Part shown: piece after piece, positions 35,509-44,064 of the stretch
Position numbering within the stretch: the stretch's first letter is position 1
Layout: every line of letters begins with the position of its first letter
Source of the DNA: Rhizobium gallicum bv. gallicum R602sp
GTDB taxonomy: Bacteria; Pseudomonadota; Alphaproteobacteria; Rhizobiales; Rhizobiaceae
DNA: 64,000 bases
Direction of reading: 5' to 3'
NCBI RefSeq assembly: GCF_000816845.1
Contig: NZ_CP006880.1
Location: 186,001 to 250,000 of the forward strand
Notes under the pieces: generated by a model
Told to the model about the DNA's origin: nothing
The model's database searches: none
Seen by the model: only the letters and a program-made list of their open reading frames with translations
Program-made: the position numbers and the translations under genes

Positions 35509-37161
35509 CTATTCGCTCTTCGTTGCCGTGTAGTAGCTGGCATAGGCGACGCCGTTGTAGACTTCGCCCTTGAGCTTCGGCGACTGCACGTAGATGCGCT
35601 GGACGATCTGCGTTCGCGGAATGAAATAGCCCTGGTCGAGGACATATTTCTGCAGCTCGTCGAGAAGCGGCTTGCGAGCTTCGATGGAGCCGGCGCCGGC
35701 GATCTTGTCGCGCAGATCGTTGAGGGTCTTGTCGCTCTCGTCGAGCGCAAACCAGTTCTCGCCATTGTTGGCGTTGGTCAGGATGCCGGCGACGGTGCCG
35801 GCATCGATGAAGGAGCGCGTCACCTCATAGGCAGGCACTCCGGCGCCGCCATACTTGACCTTCTGGCCGAACGTGACGACGTCATAGGCGCGGATTTGGA
35901 CCTTCCAGCCGATCTTGCCGAGCTGCTGCGAAATCAGTTCGTCAATCGACTTCGACGTTGCGAGGTAGGGGTTTGAGTTCAGCGTCAGCAACAGCGGCTT
36001 GCCATCCTTGACGCGGATGCCATCCGAGCCCTTCTTCCAGCCTGCCTCGTCGAGAAGCTTCTCCGCCTTTTCAGGATTGTAGGCCAGCAGCGCCCTCTGG
36101 TCGGTCGCGCCCGGAACATTGCTCTGGATGAACGACGTCGCAAGCTTCCAATCGGGCGTATAGACGGTGTCGATGATTTCCTGGCGATTGATGCCGGTCT
36201 GAAGTGCCTGGCGAACCTTCACGTCGTCATAAGGGGCAAGCTTGGTGTTGATCGCCCAGCCATTGACGAAGCCGAGATAGCGAGGCGTCGCCACCGTCAG
36301 GCCTTCCGACTTGAGGGATTCAAGCTCCTGAGGCGACGCGTTGTAGGCGACGTCGGCCTGACCAGACTGGACTGCGGCAACGCGCAGCGACGGTTCGGAG
36401 ACGAGCTTGTAGGTGATCGTATCGAGATGGGCAGGACCGGTCTGGCCGACCGCTACCGGCCCCCAGTTGTAGTCCTTGCGCTTGGCGAGCGTGACGTAGT
36501 CGCCCTCCTTCCAGGACTCGACGACATAAGGGCCGCTGCCGGAGGTCTTGCTCAGGTCCGCCTGGGCGCTCGCCGGCGAGGCGATGGTCTTCGGGGAGAT
36601 GAGGATCGAGCCGTGATAGCCGAGCGTCGGGATGAAGCCGAGGGTCGGCTTCTTGAAGAAGACCTTCACGGTCGTCGCATCGACGGCTTCGGCGTGATCG
36701 TACGTCTTGGGGAAGAGGCCGATCGGATTGATACCCTCGCTCTTGCGACCGGCATACCAGATGTCGAGATTGGCAACGACGGCTGCCGCATCGAGCGGGG
36801 TGCCATCGGAGAAGGTCACGCCGGTCCTTAGATGCAGGGTGAATTCGGTGGCATTGTCGTTCTGCTCCCAGCGTTCGGCGATCCACGGGCTGACCTTGCC
36901 ATCGGCGTCGACATAGAGAAGCTTGTCGGTCACATGACCCCAGATATGGCCCTGAAAGCTGGAGATCGCGCTGTTGTTGGGAATCCAGGTGTCGCCCAGG
37001 GAGTCGATCAGGAAGACGACGTCTCCGCCATCATGCGCTCCGTCCTCAGCCAGGGCCGGGGTTACACCAGCTGTCGCGACCAGAGCGGCAAATGCCAGTG
37101 CAGAGGTGGCGGTCAGCAGACGACGCCGGGAAAGAAGAGGGCGGAAAGAGCGGTCGTTCAT
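35509..37161 (-). CDS. Family-5 ABC transporter substrate-binding protein
   Basis: A 550-residue SBP_bac_5 receptor. The signal peptide (about residues 1-38) has a twin-arginine-like SRRRLLTATSALAFAAL start and ends at ALAED. Typical blocks follow: WIAERWEQNDNATEFTLHLRTGVTFSDGTPLDAAAV and KRKDYNWGPVAVGQTGPAHLDTITYKL. It is the first gene of the leftward importer-monooxygenase operon, with palindrome copy F 86 bp upstream. It parallels the importer at 6877-12120 in gene order, but the proteins differ. The ligand is probably an organosulfur compound (inference). Confidence 0.92.
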   Translation of the reverse strand: MNDRSFRPLLSRRRLLTATSALAFAALVATAGVTPALAEDGAHDGGDVVFLIDSLGDTWIPNNSAISSFQGHIWGHVTDKLLYVDADGKVSPWIAERWEQNDNATEFTLHLRTGVTFSDGTPLDAAAVVANLDIWYAGRKSEGINPIGLFPKTYDHAEAVDATTVKVFFKKPTLGFIPTLGYHGSILISPKTIASPASAQADLSKTSGSGPYVVESWKEGDYVTLAKRKDYNWGPVAVGQTGPAHLDTITYKLVSEPSLRVAAVQSGQADVAYNASPQELESLKSEGLTVATPRYLGFVNGWAINTKLAPYDDVKVRQALQTGINRQEIIDTVYTPDWKLATSFIQSNVPGATDQRALLAYNPEKAEKLLDEAGWKKGSDGIRVKDGKPLLLTLNSNPYLATSKSIDELISQQLGKIGWKVQIRAYDVVTFGQKVKYGGAGVPAYEVTRSFIDAGTVAGILTNANNGENWFALDESDKTLNDLRDKIAGAGSIEARKPLLDELQKYVLDQGYFIPRTQIVQRIYVQSPKLKGEVYNGVAYASYYTATKSE

Positions 37162-37247
37162 GAAGCGGTCCTGTTTGGTTGCCGGGCTGATTGCAAACAG
37201 GAGCCTAGGGCAGTGGATCGATTTCGAGAAAGACTGGTTGTTCTTTT

Positions 37248-37264
37248 TCGACTAAATTTGTAGA
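37248..37264. promoter_or_regulatory. Shared 17-bp palindrome, copy F (upstream of second peptide-type importer)
   Basis: TCGACTAAATTTGTAGA sits 86 bp before the start codon at 37161. From position 4 onwards it is identical to copy C, and the identity continues for three more bases (TTA), 17 bp in all. The left arm is altered (TCGA). Confidence 0.65.
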
Positions 37265-37337
37265 TTATTTTATCATGGCAATCTGAAGCACGAGGATCAG
37301 GATTTCCGGCAATTGCTAGCGCGATGAGCGCGATCGC

Positions 37338-39647
37338 TCAGGCGTTCTGTTCCTCGATGAACGCCATCCCGTCGAGAATGCGCACCGGCGGCAATTCTCC
37401 GGCATAGCGCTGGACATCGACCTTTGTCAGCTGTCCGGTTGAGGCCTGGGCAAGCTGAGACGTGCCAACATCACGGGTGAGGATATTCGGGTTGCCATGA
37501 ATGCACATGGCCATTTCGGCATTAACATCGTCAGGCTCGAACCAAGCGCCGGTGGCAAGCTGCATCACTCCAGGTTTCACATTCCCGCTGATCACCGCAG
37601 CCGCCAAACAACTGCCGCGGGCGTTGAACAGCCTGACGATATCGCGATCCGAAATGCTGCGCTCGGCTGCATCTGCCGGGTTGATGCGCACCGGTTCGCG
37701 GCCGTTGATCTTGGTCGAGCGGCTGAAGTCGCCGTAGTCCAGCTGACTGTGCAGGCGCGAGTGGGGCTGATTGCAGACGAGATAGAGGGGATAGCGACCC
37801 TCCGCCGCCTTGGCCGTCGGGTCCGGTTCAAACCAGCGCGGATGGCCGCGGCAATCGTCGTAACCAAAGCTCTCGATCGTTTCAGAGAAGATTTCGATCT
37901 TGCCAGATGGCGTGGGCAGCGGATTGGCGTCCGGATCGGTCCGGAATGCGCGCGCAGGGCCGCCATCGTCAGGCTTTACCGGGAGCTGCAGTTCGCCCAT
38001 CTCCCAGAACGTGTCGAAATCCGGCGCCGGGCGACCAGCGGCGGTGAGTGCGGCGCGTGTTGTCTCGAAGAGGAAAGCGAGCCACTCGCGGCTCGACCGG
38101 TTCTCGGTGAATTCTCCGCGCTTGCCGAGGCGTTCTGCGATATCTGCGAATATCTCATAGTCATCGCGTGCCTCGCCGACTGGTTCGATCAGCCTCTTCA
38201 TTGCGATCATCATCGGATCGCGGTCGGCCGCACCGATATCGTCACGCTCAAGCGTCGTGGTCGCGGGCAGGACGATATCGGCGTGGCGTGCCGAGGACGT
38301 CCAGGCCGTCTCGTGCACGATGATCGTCTCCGGCTTCTTGAACGCCTGGCGAAGCCTGTTGAGATCCTGATGGTGATGGAACGGGTTGCCGCCCGCCCAG
38401 TAGACGAGGCGGATGTCAGGATATCGCAGACCCTGGCCATTGTAGTGGAACGGTTCGCCCGGGTTCAGCAGCATGTCGGCGATCCGTGCGACGGGAATGA
38501 AGTCCGGCACCGGATTGTGGAATTGCTTGAGCGTCGGGAGGGGAACGGCCAGTTGGCTTTTGCCGATATTGCCGAGCGCGCCGAGCGAATAAGAGAAGCC
38601 GCCGCCATCGAGCCCGATCTGGCCGAGCATGGCCGCCAGCACGATCCCCATCCAAACTGGCTGTTCGCCGTAGTCGGCGCGCTGCAGGGAATGGCTGACG
38701 GTGATCAGCGTTCGGGCGTCGGCCATGCGCCGCGCCAGATCCACGATCGTATCGGCAGCGATACCGCAGATGCCGGCTGCCCATTGCGGGCTCTTCTCGA
38801 CACTATCCTCGCGTCCCAGCAGATAAGCCTCGAAGCGTGAATAGCCTGTCGTATAGCGGTCGAGAAATTCCCGGTTATGGCGCCGCTCACTGACGAGGAC
38901 GAAGGCGATCGCGAGCATGAGCGCGACGTCGGTTCCGGGAATGACCGGCAGCCATTCGGCATCGAGATCACTCGCAATGTCGTCCTTGAGCGGGCTTATG
39001 AGTACGAAGCGCGCGCCGCGTGCACGGGCACCGCTTAGCGCCGGGCGCACGACGTGCCGGCTGATGCCGCCGCCATGGACATCGGTATTCTTGACCGCCA
39101 TGCCGCCGAAGGCAACGACCAGCTCGCTGCTGCGCTCGATCGCGTCCCAGGTGACGCTCTTTCGGTCGAAGCTATCGTAAGGGCCGAGCACATGCGGAAT
39201 GATGACCATTGCCGCGCCTGAACTGTAGGTATTGACCGATCTGACATATCCGCCGAGTACGTTGAGAAAACGGTGGATCTGGCTTTGGGCATGGTGAAAC
39301 CGCCCTGCGCTGGACCAGCCGTACGAGCCGCCGAAAATGGCCCGCGGTCCGGCTTCGGCGTGAACACGGCGAAGCTCGTTGGCGACAAGATCGAGCGCTT
39401 CCGGCCAGCTGACCTCGACATAACCGTCACTCCCGCGTTTTCCGGCATTGTCGGGCTTGCCTTCAAGCCAGCCGTGCCTGACGGCCGGGCGCCGGATGCG
39501 GGCGGGACTATTGGCGATTGCGGGTAGATTGCCGAGCAGGGGAGATGGGTGGGGGTCGGCGGGATGCGGACGGATTTCGAGAGCTTCGCCCTGATGCCGT
39601 CCATAGAATGCGCCCCAATGAGAGCTGTGGGGTTTGAAGCCGTCCAT
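37338..39647 (-). CDS. bisC: BisC/TorA-type molybdopterin S-/N-oxide reductase
   Basis: A 769-residue molybdenum enzyme of the DMSO reductase family. It lacks an N-terminal Fe-S Cys motif, as BisC, DorA and TorA do. The GSYGWSSAGRFHHAQSQ region carries the Ser that ligates Mo in this subgroup, and further pterin-binding blocks include LVYWAGGNPFHHHQDLNRL and ATTTLERDDIG. No signal peptide is seen, so it is probably cytoplasmic, like biotin sulfoxide/methionine sulfoxide reductase BisC. ATG 39647 is preferred over 39689 because GGAGACGG precedes it. Reduction of sulfoxides fits the sulfur theme. Confidence 0.87.
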   Translation of the reverse strand: MDGFKPHSSHWGAFYGRHQGEALEIRPHPADPHPSPLLGNLPAIANSPARIRRPAVRHGWLEGKPDNAGKRGSDGYVEVSWPEALDLVANELRRVHAEAGPRAIFGGSYGWSSAGRFHHAQSQIHRFLNVLGGYVRSVNTYSSGAAMVIIPHVLGPYDSFDRKSVTWDAIERSSELVVAFGGMAVKNTDVHGGGISRHVVRPALSGARARGARFVLISPLKDDIASDLDAEWLPVIPGTDVALMLAIAFVLVSERRHNREFLDRYTTGYSRFEAYLLGREDSVEKSPQWAAGICGIAADTIVDLARRMADARTLITVSHSLQRADYGEQPVWMGIVLAAMLGQIGLDGGGFSYSLGALGNIGKSQLAVPLPTLKQFHNPVPDFIPVARIADMLLNPGEPFHYNGQGLRYPDIRLVYWAGGNPFHHHQDLNRLRQAFKKPETIIVHETAWTSSARHADIVLPATTTLERDDIGAADRDPMMIAMKRLIEPVGEARDDYEIFADIAERLGKRGEFTENRSSREWLAFLFETTRAALTAAGRPAPDFDTFWEMGELQLPVKPDDGGPARAFRTDPDANPLPTPSGKIEIFSETIESFGYDDCRGHPRWFEPDPTAKAAEGRYPLYLVCNQPHSRLHSQLDYGDFSRSTKINGREPVRINPADAAERSISDRDIVRLFNARGSCLAAAVISGNVKPGVMQLATGAWFEPDDVNAEMAMCIHGNPNILTRDVGTSQLAQASTGQLTKVDVQRYAGELPPVRILDGMAFIEEQNA

Positions 39648-39689
39648 CGCACCGTCTCCCGTGAACAACGTTGGAAAGATCGGCAACAC

Positions 39690-41066
39690 TCACACCGGCA
39701 GGATCTTGCCGGGGTTCATGATGCCCTGGGGATCGATGGCTTGCTTCAGAAGGGCCATCAGCTCGACGGCGTCTCCGTGTTCCTGGCGTAGATAGCCGAT
39801 CTTGCCTGTGCCGACGCCATGTTCCCCCGTCGAGGTTCCGCCTACGGAGATTGCGTGTTCGACCATCGCCTTGTTGATGGCCGCGACCTCGGCGAGTTCC
39901 GCCTTGTTCTCGGGATCCACGGCGAAGACCACATGATAGTTGCCGTCGCCGACATGGCCGAGAATGGCAGCGGGAAAACTGCAGCCCTGCAACAGGGCGC
40001 GGGTCCTGAAAATGCAGCCGCTGAGTTCCGATACCGGAACGCAGACGTCGGATGACCAGCCCTTGGCATTCGGTCGCTGCGAGACGACTGCGTAGAAGGC
40101 GTTATGTCGGGCCTTCCAGAGGCGATTTCGCTCCTCCGGCGCATTGGCCCATTCGAAACCCTTGCCGCCGTGATCCTTGACGATTTCCGCAACCAGTTCG
40201 ATCTGCTCCTGAACCGAGGCAGGAGACCCGTGGAATTCGAAGGCGAGGGTATCTTCGATCTTCAGCGAGAGGCCGGAATAGGCGTTGGCGGCGGCAATCA
40301 GGCCGCGGTCCATCAGCTCCATCCGCGCGACCGGGATGGCAAGCTGCACGATCGCGATCGCGGCCTTCACCGCCTGCTCCACGCTCTCGAAGGAGCAGAG
40401 GGCTGCCGAAATAGTTTCCGGAACGCCCTGGAGCCGCAAGGTGACTTCGGTGATGATACCGAGCGTGCCTTCCGAGCCGACGAAAAGGCGCGTGAGATCA
40501 TAGCCGGCAGACGATTTGCGCGCCCGGCCACCGGTGCGAATGACTTGACCCGTTGGCAACACGACGGTCAGCGACAGCACATTTTCGCGCATGGTGCCGT
40601 AGCGCACGGCGCTGGTCCCCGATGCCCGTGTCGCCGCCATGCCGCCAATCGACGCGTTGGCGCCAGGGTCGATCGGGAAGAACAGGCCCTGGTCGCGCAG
40701 ATGCGCGTTGAGCTGCTCGCGCGTGACGCCGGCCTGGACGGTGCAGTCGAGATCTTCGGCGCTGACGCGGATGATCTGTGACATCTGTGAAAGATCGATC
40801 GAAACGCCACCGCGCACCGCGGTCAGGTGCCCCTCGAGCGAGGTTCCGGCGCCGAAAGCGATGACAGGCACGCCTGCCGCAGCGCAGAGCCGGACGGTTT
40901 CGGCTACGTCGTCGGTGCTTTGCGCAAATACCACGGCATCCGGGATTGCCGGCGTGTGATGGGATTCGCCGCGGCCATGCTGCTCGCGCAGCGACTGCGA
41001 GATCGAGAAGCGATCACCGAACCTCGCCAGCAATTGGCGCGATAACTCAGCGGATAGGATGCCCAT
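39690..41066 (-). CDS. GlcD-like FAD-binding oxidase (D-2-hydroxyacid dehydrogenase type)
   Basis: A 458-residue FAD_binding_4 plus FAD-oxidase C protein. The FAD site shows VIAFGAGTSLEGHLTAVRGG and DPGANASIGGMAATRASGTSAVRYGTMRENVL, and the C-terminus has GGTSTGEHGVGTGK with the conserved EHGxG, followed by DPQGIMNPGKILP. Relatives oxidise D-lactate or glycolate. ATG 41066 follows AAAAAGGAAGTGAAG and is preferred over 41156. It lies 42 bp before the BisC-like gene and might supply electrons or process hydroxyacids; this is unproven. Confidence 0.88.
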   Translation of the reverse strand: MGILSAELSRQLLARFGDRFSISQSLREQHGRGESHHTPAIPDAVVFAQSTDDVAETVRLCAAAGVPVIAFGAGTSLEGHLTAVRGGVSIDLSQMSQIIRVSAEDLDCTVQAGVTREQLNAHLRDQGLFFPIDPGANASIGGMAATRASGTSAVRYGTMRENVLSLTVVLPTGQVIRTGGRARKSSAGYDLTRLFVGSEGTLGIITEVTLRLQGVPETISAALCSFESVEQAVKAAIAIVQLAIPVARMELMDRGLIAAANAYSGLSLKIEDTLAFEFHGSPASVQEQIELVAEIVKDHGGKGFEWANAPEERNRLWKARHNAFYAVVSQRPNAKGWSSDVCVPVSELSGCIFRTRALLQGCSFPAAILGHVGDGNYHVVFAVDPENKAELAEVAAINKAMVEHAISVGGTSTGEHGVGTGKIGYLRQEHGDAVELMALLKQAIDPQGIMNPGKILPV

Positions 41067-41174
41067 CTTCACTTCCTTTTTCGGTGCTGACCGTGCCAGC
41101 CGAAATCGTGCCCATGCCGTCACGATCAGGCATGGATGCAGATTGACCAGTACCAAGTCTCAACAGGCGAGCTG

Positions 41175-41777
41175 TCAGACGGCGATCTTCTCGCCGTTCA
41201 GGTGGCGCTCAAGGAAGGGCAGGCTATCCTGCCCCCAGTAAAGTTCGTCTTCGTAACGAAACGTCGGAAGGCCGAAGACGCCTGATTTCTTGGCGCTTTC
41301 GATATTGGATCTCCAGATCGATTGGGTGGCCTCGGCCTTGGCGCGTTCTTCGAGCTTTGCCCCGTCGATCCCTACAGAACTGGCGATCGCCTGACGCACC
41401 TCGCTCTGCCCGATATCCGCCGCGTCCGTCCAGAATGCCGTCTGCAGCGCACGGGTGAGCCCGAGCCAGTCCAAGCCGTCCTCGATGGCGGCGATGACCA
41501 TGAAACCCGCGGGCGTGGGATCGGACAGTGCAGCGCGATTTTCGAAGTTCAGCGTCTTGCCGCGCAGGAATGCCCAGCGCTTCAGGTCCTTGGTCCAGTA
41601 GGCGCGCCGGGCTTCAGGCCGGTTGCGCGAATAGATGCCACCATTGTCCTCGATCAGACAAATGACGTGTGGCCGGATCACGGCGCCATGCCTGGACGCG
41701 AGTTCCGAAAAAGCATCAAGGCCGATGAATGCCCACGGGGAGCCGACGCCGAAGAAGTAATCAATAACCTTTGCCAT
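41175..41777 (-). CDS. HCCA isomerase/kappa-GST-like protein, second copy
   Basis: A 200-residue DsbA-fold protein, paralogous to 22956-23552. Active-site region GVGSPWAFIGLDAF has no CxxC, and the cis-Pro loop GVFGLPTFRYEDELYWGQDSLPFLERHL is nearly identical between the copies. The start ATG 41777 lies 11 bp after the TetR stop, so the two are co-transcribed. It probably acts with glutathione on a conjugate or isomer. Confidence 0.87.
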   Translation of the reverse strand: MAKVIDYFFGVGSPWAFIGLDAFSELASRHGAVIRPHVICLIEDNGGIYSRNRPEARRAYWTKDLKRWAFLRGKTLNFENRAALSDPTPAGFMVIAAIEDGLDWLGLTRALQTAFWTDAADIGQSEVRQAIASSVGIDGAKLEERAKAEATQSIWRSNIESAKKSGVFGLPTFRYEDELYWGQDSLPFLERHLNGEKIAV

Positions 41778-41788
41778 GTTCCGCCTGT

Positions 41789-42355
41789 TCAGGACTTCGT
41801 TGAAGGATGTGCCGCGTCGAATACGAAAAGCGCGCAGTCCCTGGCGGTCAGCACAGCCTGGGGATCGCGCCCGACGGCAACTGTAGCCAGGGCGCCCTCG
41901 TAGAGAAGGGAAAGATGAGCGGCCGGCTGGGCTGCCTCTACACCCGCTCTTTCCATCAGCGCGCGAAACATCTGGCTGACCGCGGCCTTGTGGGCACGCG
42001 CGACGGTAACAACGCGTTCGGAATCGCCGTGCTCGGCCACTGCGAGAGCAAACGCGCATCCGCGAAACTCGGGGCTGTCCGCCTTCTCATGCAGCCGCTC
42101 GAAGATGAGATTGAGCTGATCCCGCGGGCTCGCGACTTCGTTCAGAACCTCTTGCAAAGAGCGGATGACCCGCTCGTGACGGTCCTGAAGATAGGCCGCC
42201 ACGAGATGATCCTTGGATGGGAAATGCCTATAGAGCGTTGCCTTGGCAACCTTGGTTTCTTCGATGATGCGGTCGATGCCGACAGCGCGGATGCCTTCGC
42301 GGTAGAAGAGTGCGCCGGCAGACGCGAGGATGTGATCTGAAATGGAAGCTTTCAT
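41789..42355 (-). CDS. TetR-family transcriptional regulator
   Basis: A 188-residue regulator. The N-terminal helix-turn-helix is clear: ILASAGALFYREGIRAVGID, then IIEETKVAKATLYRHFPSKD. The C-terminal ligand domain is specific to its subgroup. It heads the leftward operon TetR-isomerase-GlcD-BisC and probably represses it in response to a small molecule. The 17-bp shared palindrome is not found in front of it, so it is not an obvious candidate to bind that element. Confidence 0.92.
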   Translation of the reverse strand: MKASISDHILASAGALFYREGIRAVGIDRIIEETKVAKATLYRHFPSKDHLVAAYLQDRHERVIRSLQEVLNEVASPRDQLNLIFERLHEKADSPEFRGCAFALAVAEHGDSERVVTVARAHKAAVSQMFRALMERAGVEAAQPAAHLSLLYEGALATVAVGRDPQAVLTARDCALFVFDAAHPSTKS

Positions 42356-42996
42356 CGAACTGCTTGCGGAGCCTTCTCAAAACGTGCGCCCTGACATGCG
42401 AGTGCAGCACGAGAGGTTTCTATGCGCGCCAACCGACAAGAGAAAGACAGGTCATTCCGTTTGGATGCGTCGTTGGAGATGTTTTTGCTCTGACGCCTGT
42501 GGAAGCGTCTTTTAACCTGCGACCCTTCACGCGCATGCGGGGATCCCAGGTCGAGCTGCCGCAGTAGGCCTCGCTATCTCCAAAATCGATCGGCCGGAGG
42601 CCTAGACGATGATCTAGGGGATGGAGCCGTGACTTATAGTCAGTATTCGCCGGCTTCGGCGACTAATGGGGAAAACCACTCTTCCGCCAGATGCGGCGAG
42701 CGAATGACGAGCTTCGCGCGGCGGTGAAAGAAGCCTGAACTAACCAATGGACCGGTTGCTGAACGGCAGATCCGACACATGCGTCATGTAGCGGATTTTC
42801 CGCTCCCGGCCCCGAATTAGTCATTATAGCCCAGCCCAAGTTCTTGGGCCGCCCAACGAATTTCTTGCGAAGGGAATTTGCAACAGCAGGGTCGCTGATT
42901 CTGACCCGTTCAAGAGCACGGATGCAGGCTCGAAGCGACGCACCTGTTAAAATGGGCAAGACGGGACATCGCTTTTCAAGTCCTATCAAAGGCCAG
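42356..42996. other. Intergenic region of about 640 bp with no recognised gene
   Basis: This lies between the end of the ssu-like operon and the TetR start. ORFs of up to about 108 codons occur on the minus strand (42663-42989) but match no family I recognise and have no convincing ribosome-binding site. The TetR promoter and the end of the ssu-like transcript must lie here. Confidence 0.5.
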
Positions 42997-44064
42997 CTAG
43001 GTCAGAAGCGGAAGCAACTGGTGACCCTGCCGTTTAATTTCCGAAAGGTATGGCGTATCTGAGAGCACAAACTGGGTGATCCCAAGCTCTTCATATCTGC
43101 GCAACGATCGCGCAACGTCTTCTGCTGAGCCAACCAGCCAAGTCGTTCCCGCTCCACCTCCACCAAATTTGCCTGGCGCCGTATAGAGATTGTCGTCTAG
43201 CACGTCGCCTTGCCGTGCAAGATCCAGGAGGCGTTGCTGACCAACGGCAATGCCGTGGCGATGATCCTGCCAGCTTCCCGCCGCTCCCTTGGCCATTTTG
43301 GCAACCTTCGCTTCCGCATCCGCCCAGGCTTGCTCCGTCGTGTCGCGAACAAGAGTGGTGATCCTCAGGCCGAATTCCAGTGGCGGCAGATCGCGATCAA
43401 GTGCCTTGCTGAGCGTCTTCAGCCGATCGATCCGCTGTCGCACGCCATCAAGCGGTTCGCCCCAGAAGAGCTGCACGTCGGCCTCGGTCGCCGCAACCCG
43501 TTCGGCAGCCTCGGAGGCACCTCCGAAATAGAGTTTGGGATGGCGGCGATCACCAATCGGTGCGAGCTTCGGAGCTACAGTGGACCCGGCCACCTGAAAG
43601 TGCTTACCAGTGAAGGTGACGTTTTCTTCTGTCCACAGCCTGCGGACCAGCCGCATGAATTCCTTGGTCCGCGCATAACGATGCGCCTGATCGCCTTCCT
43701 GGTCTCCATAGGCTGCAAGCGCGTCCGGCCCGGATACGACATTGACCCGAACGCGGCCGCCGCTCAGGTGATCGAGGGTTGCCGCTGAGGAGGCAAAATT
43801 TGCTGGCCTCCAATAGCCCGGCCGAACCGCAATCAGTGGCTCGAAAGTCGTTGTCCGGGCGACGAGCGCAGTGGCGATGGTGAAAGTATCGGGCCGTCCC
43901 CAGCCCGTGCCGATGAGAGCGCCTTTCCAGGCATGCTGTTCCAGAGCTTCTGCCTGGCTCGTCAGGGTGTCCAGGCTGTTGTGATCCGGATCAGCCACAT
44001 CGCCTCGGTGGCCGGCTTTGACGTCGTTGGGAATGTACCAGAGAAATTCGGAGCGGCTGCTCAT
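42997..44064 (-). CDS. SsuD-like FMNH2-dependent alkanesulfonate monooxygenase
   Basis: A 355-residue enzyme of the SsuD/luciferase family. It has the start FLWYIPNDVKAGHRGD, then RPGYWRPANFASSAATLDHLSGGRVRVNVVSG, the substrate-side FGGASEAAERVAA, and a C-terminal LRRYEELGITQFVLSDTPYLSEI. SsuD converts sulfonates to aldehyde and sulfite in the cytoplasm with FMNH2 from a reductase. It ends the operon SBP-ATPase-permease-dehydrogenase-monooxygenase, and its start overlaps the dehydrogenase stop by 4 bp (ATGA). The reductase must come from elsewhere, for example 4382 or 26829. Confidence 0.9.
   Translation of the reverse strand: MSSRSEFLWYIPNDVKAGHRGDVADPDHNSLDTLTSQAEALEQHAWKGALIGTGWGRPDTFTIATALVARTTTFEPLIAVRPGYWRPANFASSAATLDHLSGGRVRVNVVSGPDALAAYGDQEGDQAHRYARTKEFMRLVRRLWTEENVTFTGKHFQVAGSTVAPKLAPIGDRRHPKLYFGGASEAAERVAATEADVQLFWGEPLDGVRQRIDRLKTLSKALDRDLPPLEFGLRITTLVRDTTEQAWADAEAKVAKMAKGAAGSWQDHRHGIAVGQQRLLDLARQGDVLDDNLYTAPGKFGGGGAGTTWLVGSAEDVARSLRRYEELGITQFVLSDTPYLSEIKRQGHQLLPLLT

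Noticed and set aside
37497..38840. 447-codon ORF antisense to the BisC-like gene
   Set aside because: It has no domain, is Arg/Ala rich, and lies wholly inside a well-supported molybdoenzyme gene.
42663..42989. 108-codon minus-strand ORF in the intergenic region
   Set aside because: It has no ribosome-binding site, no recognised motif and an irregular composition.
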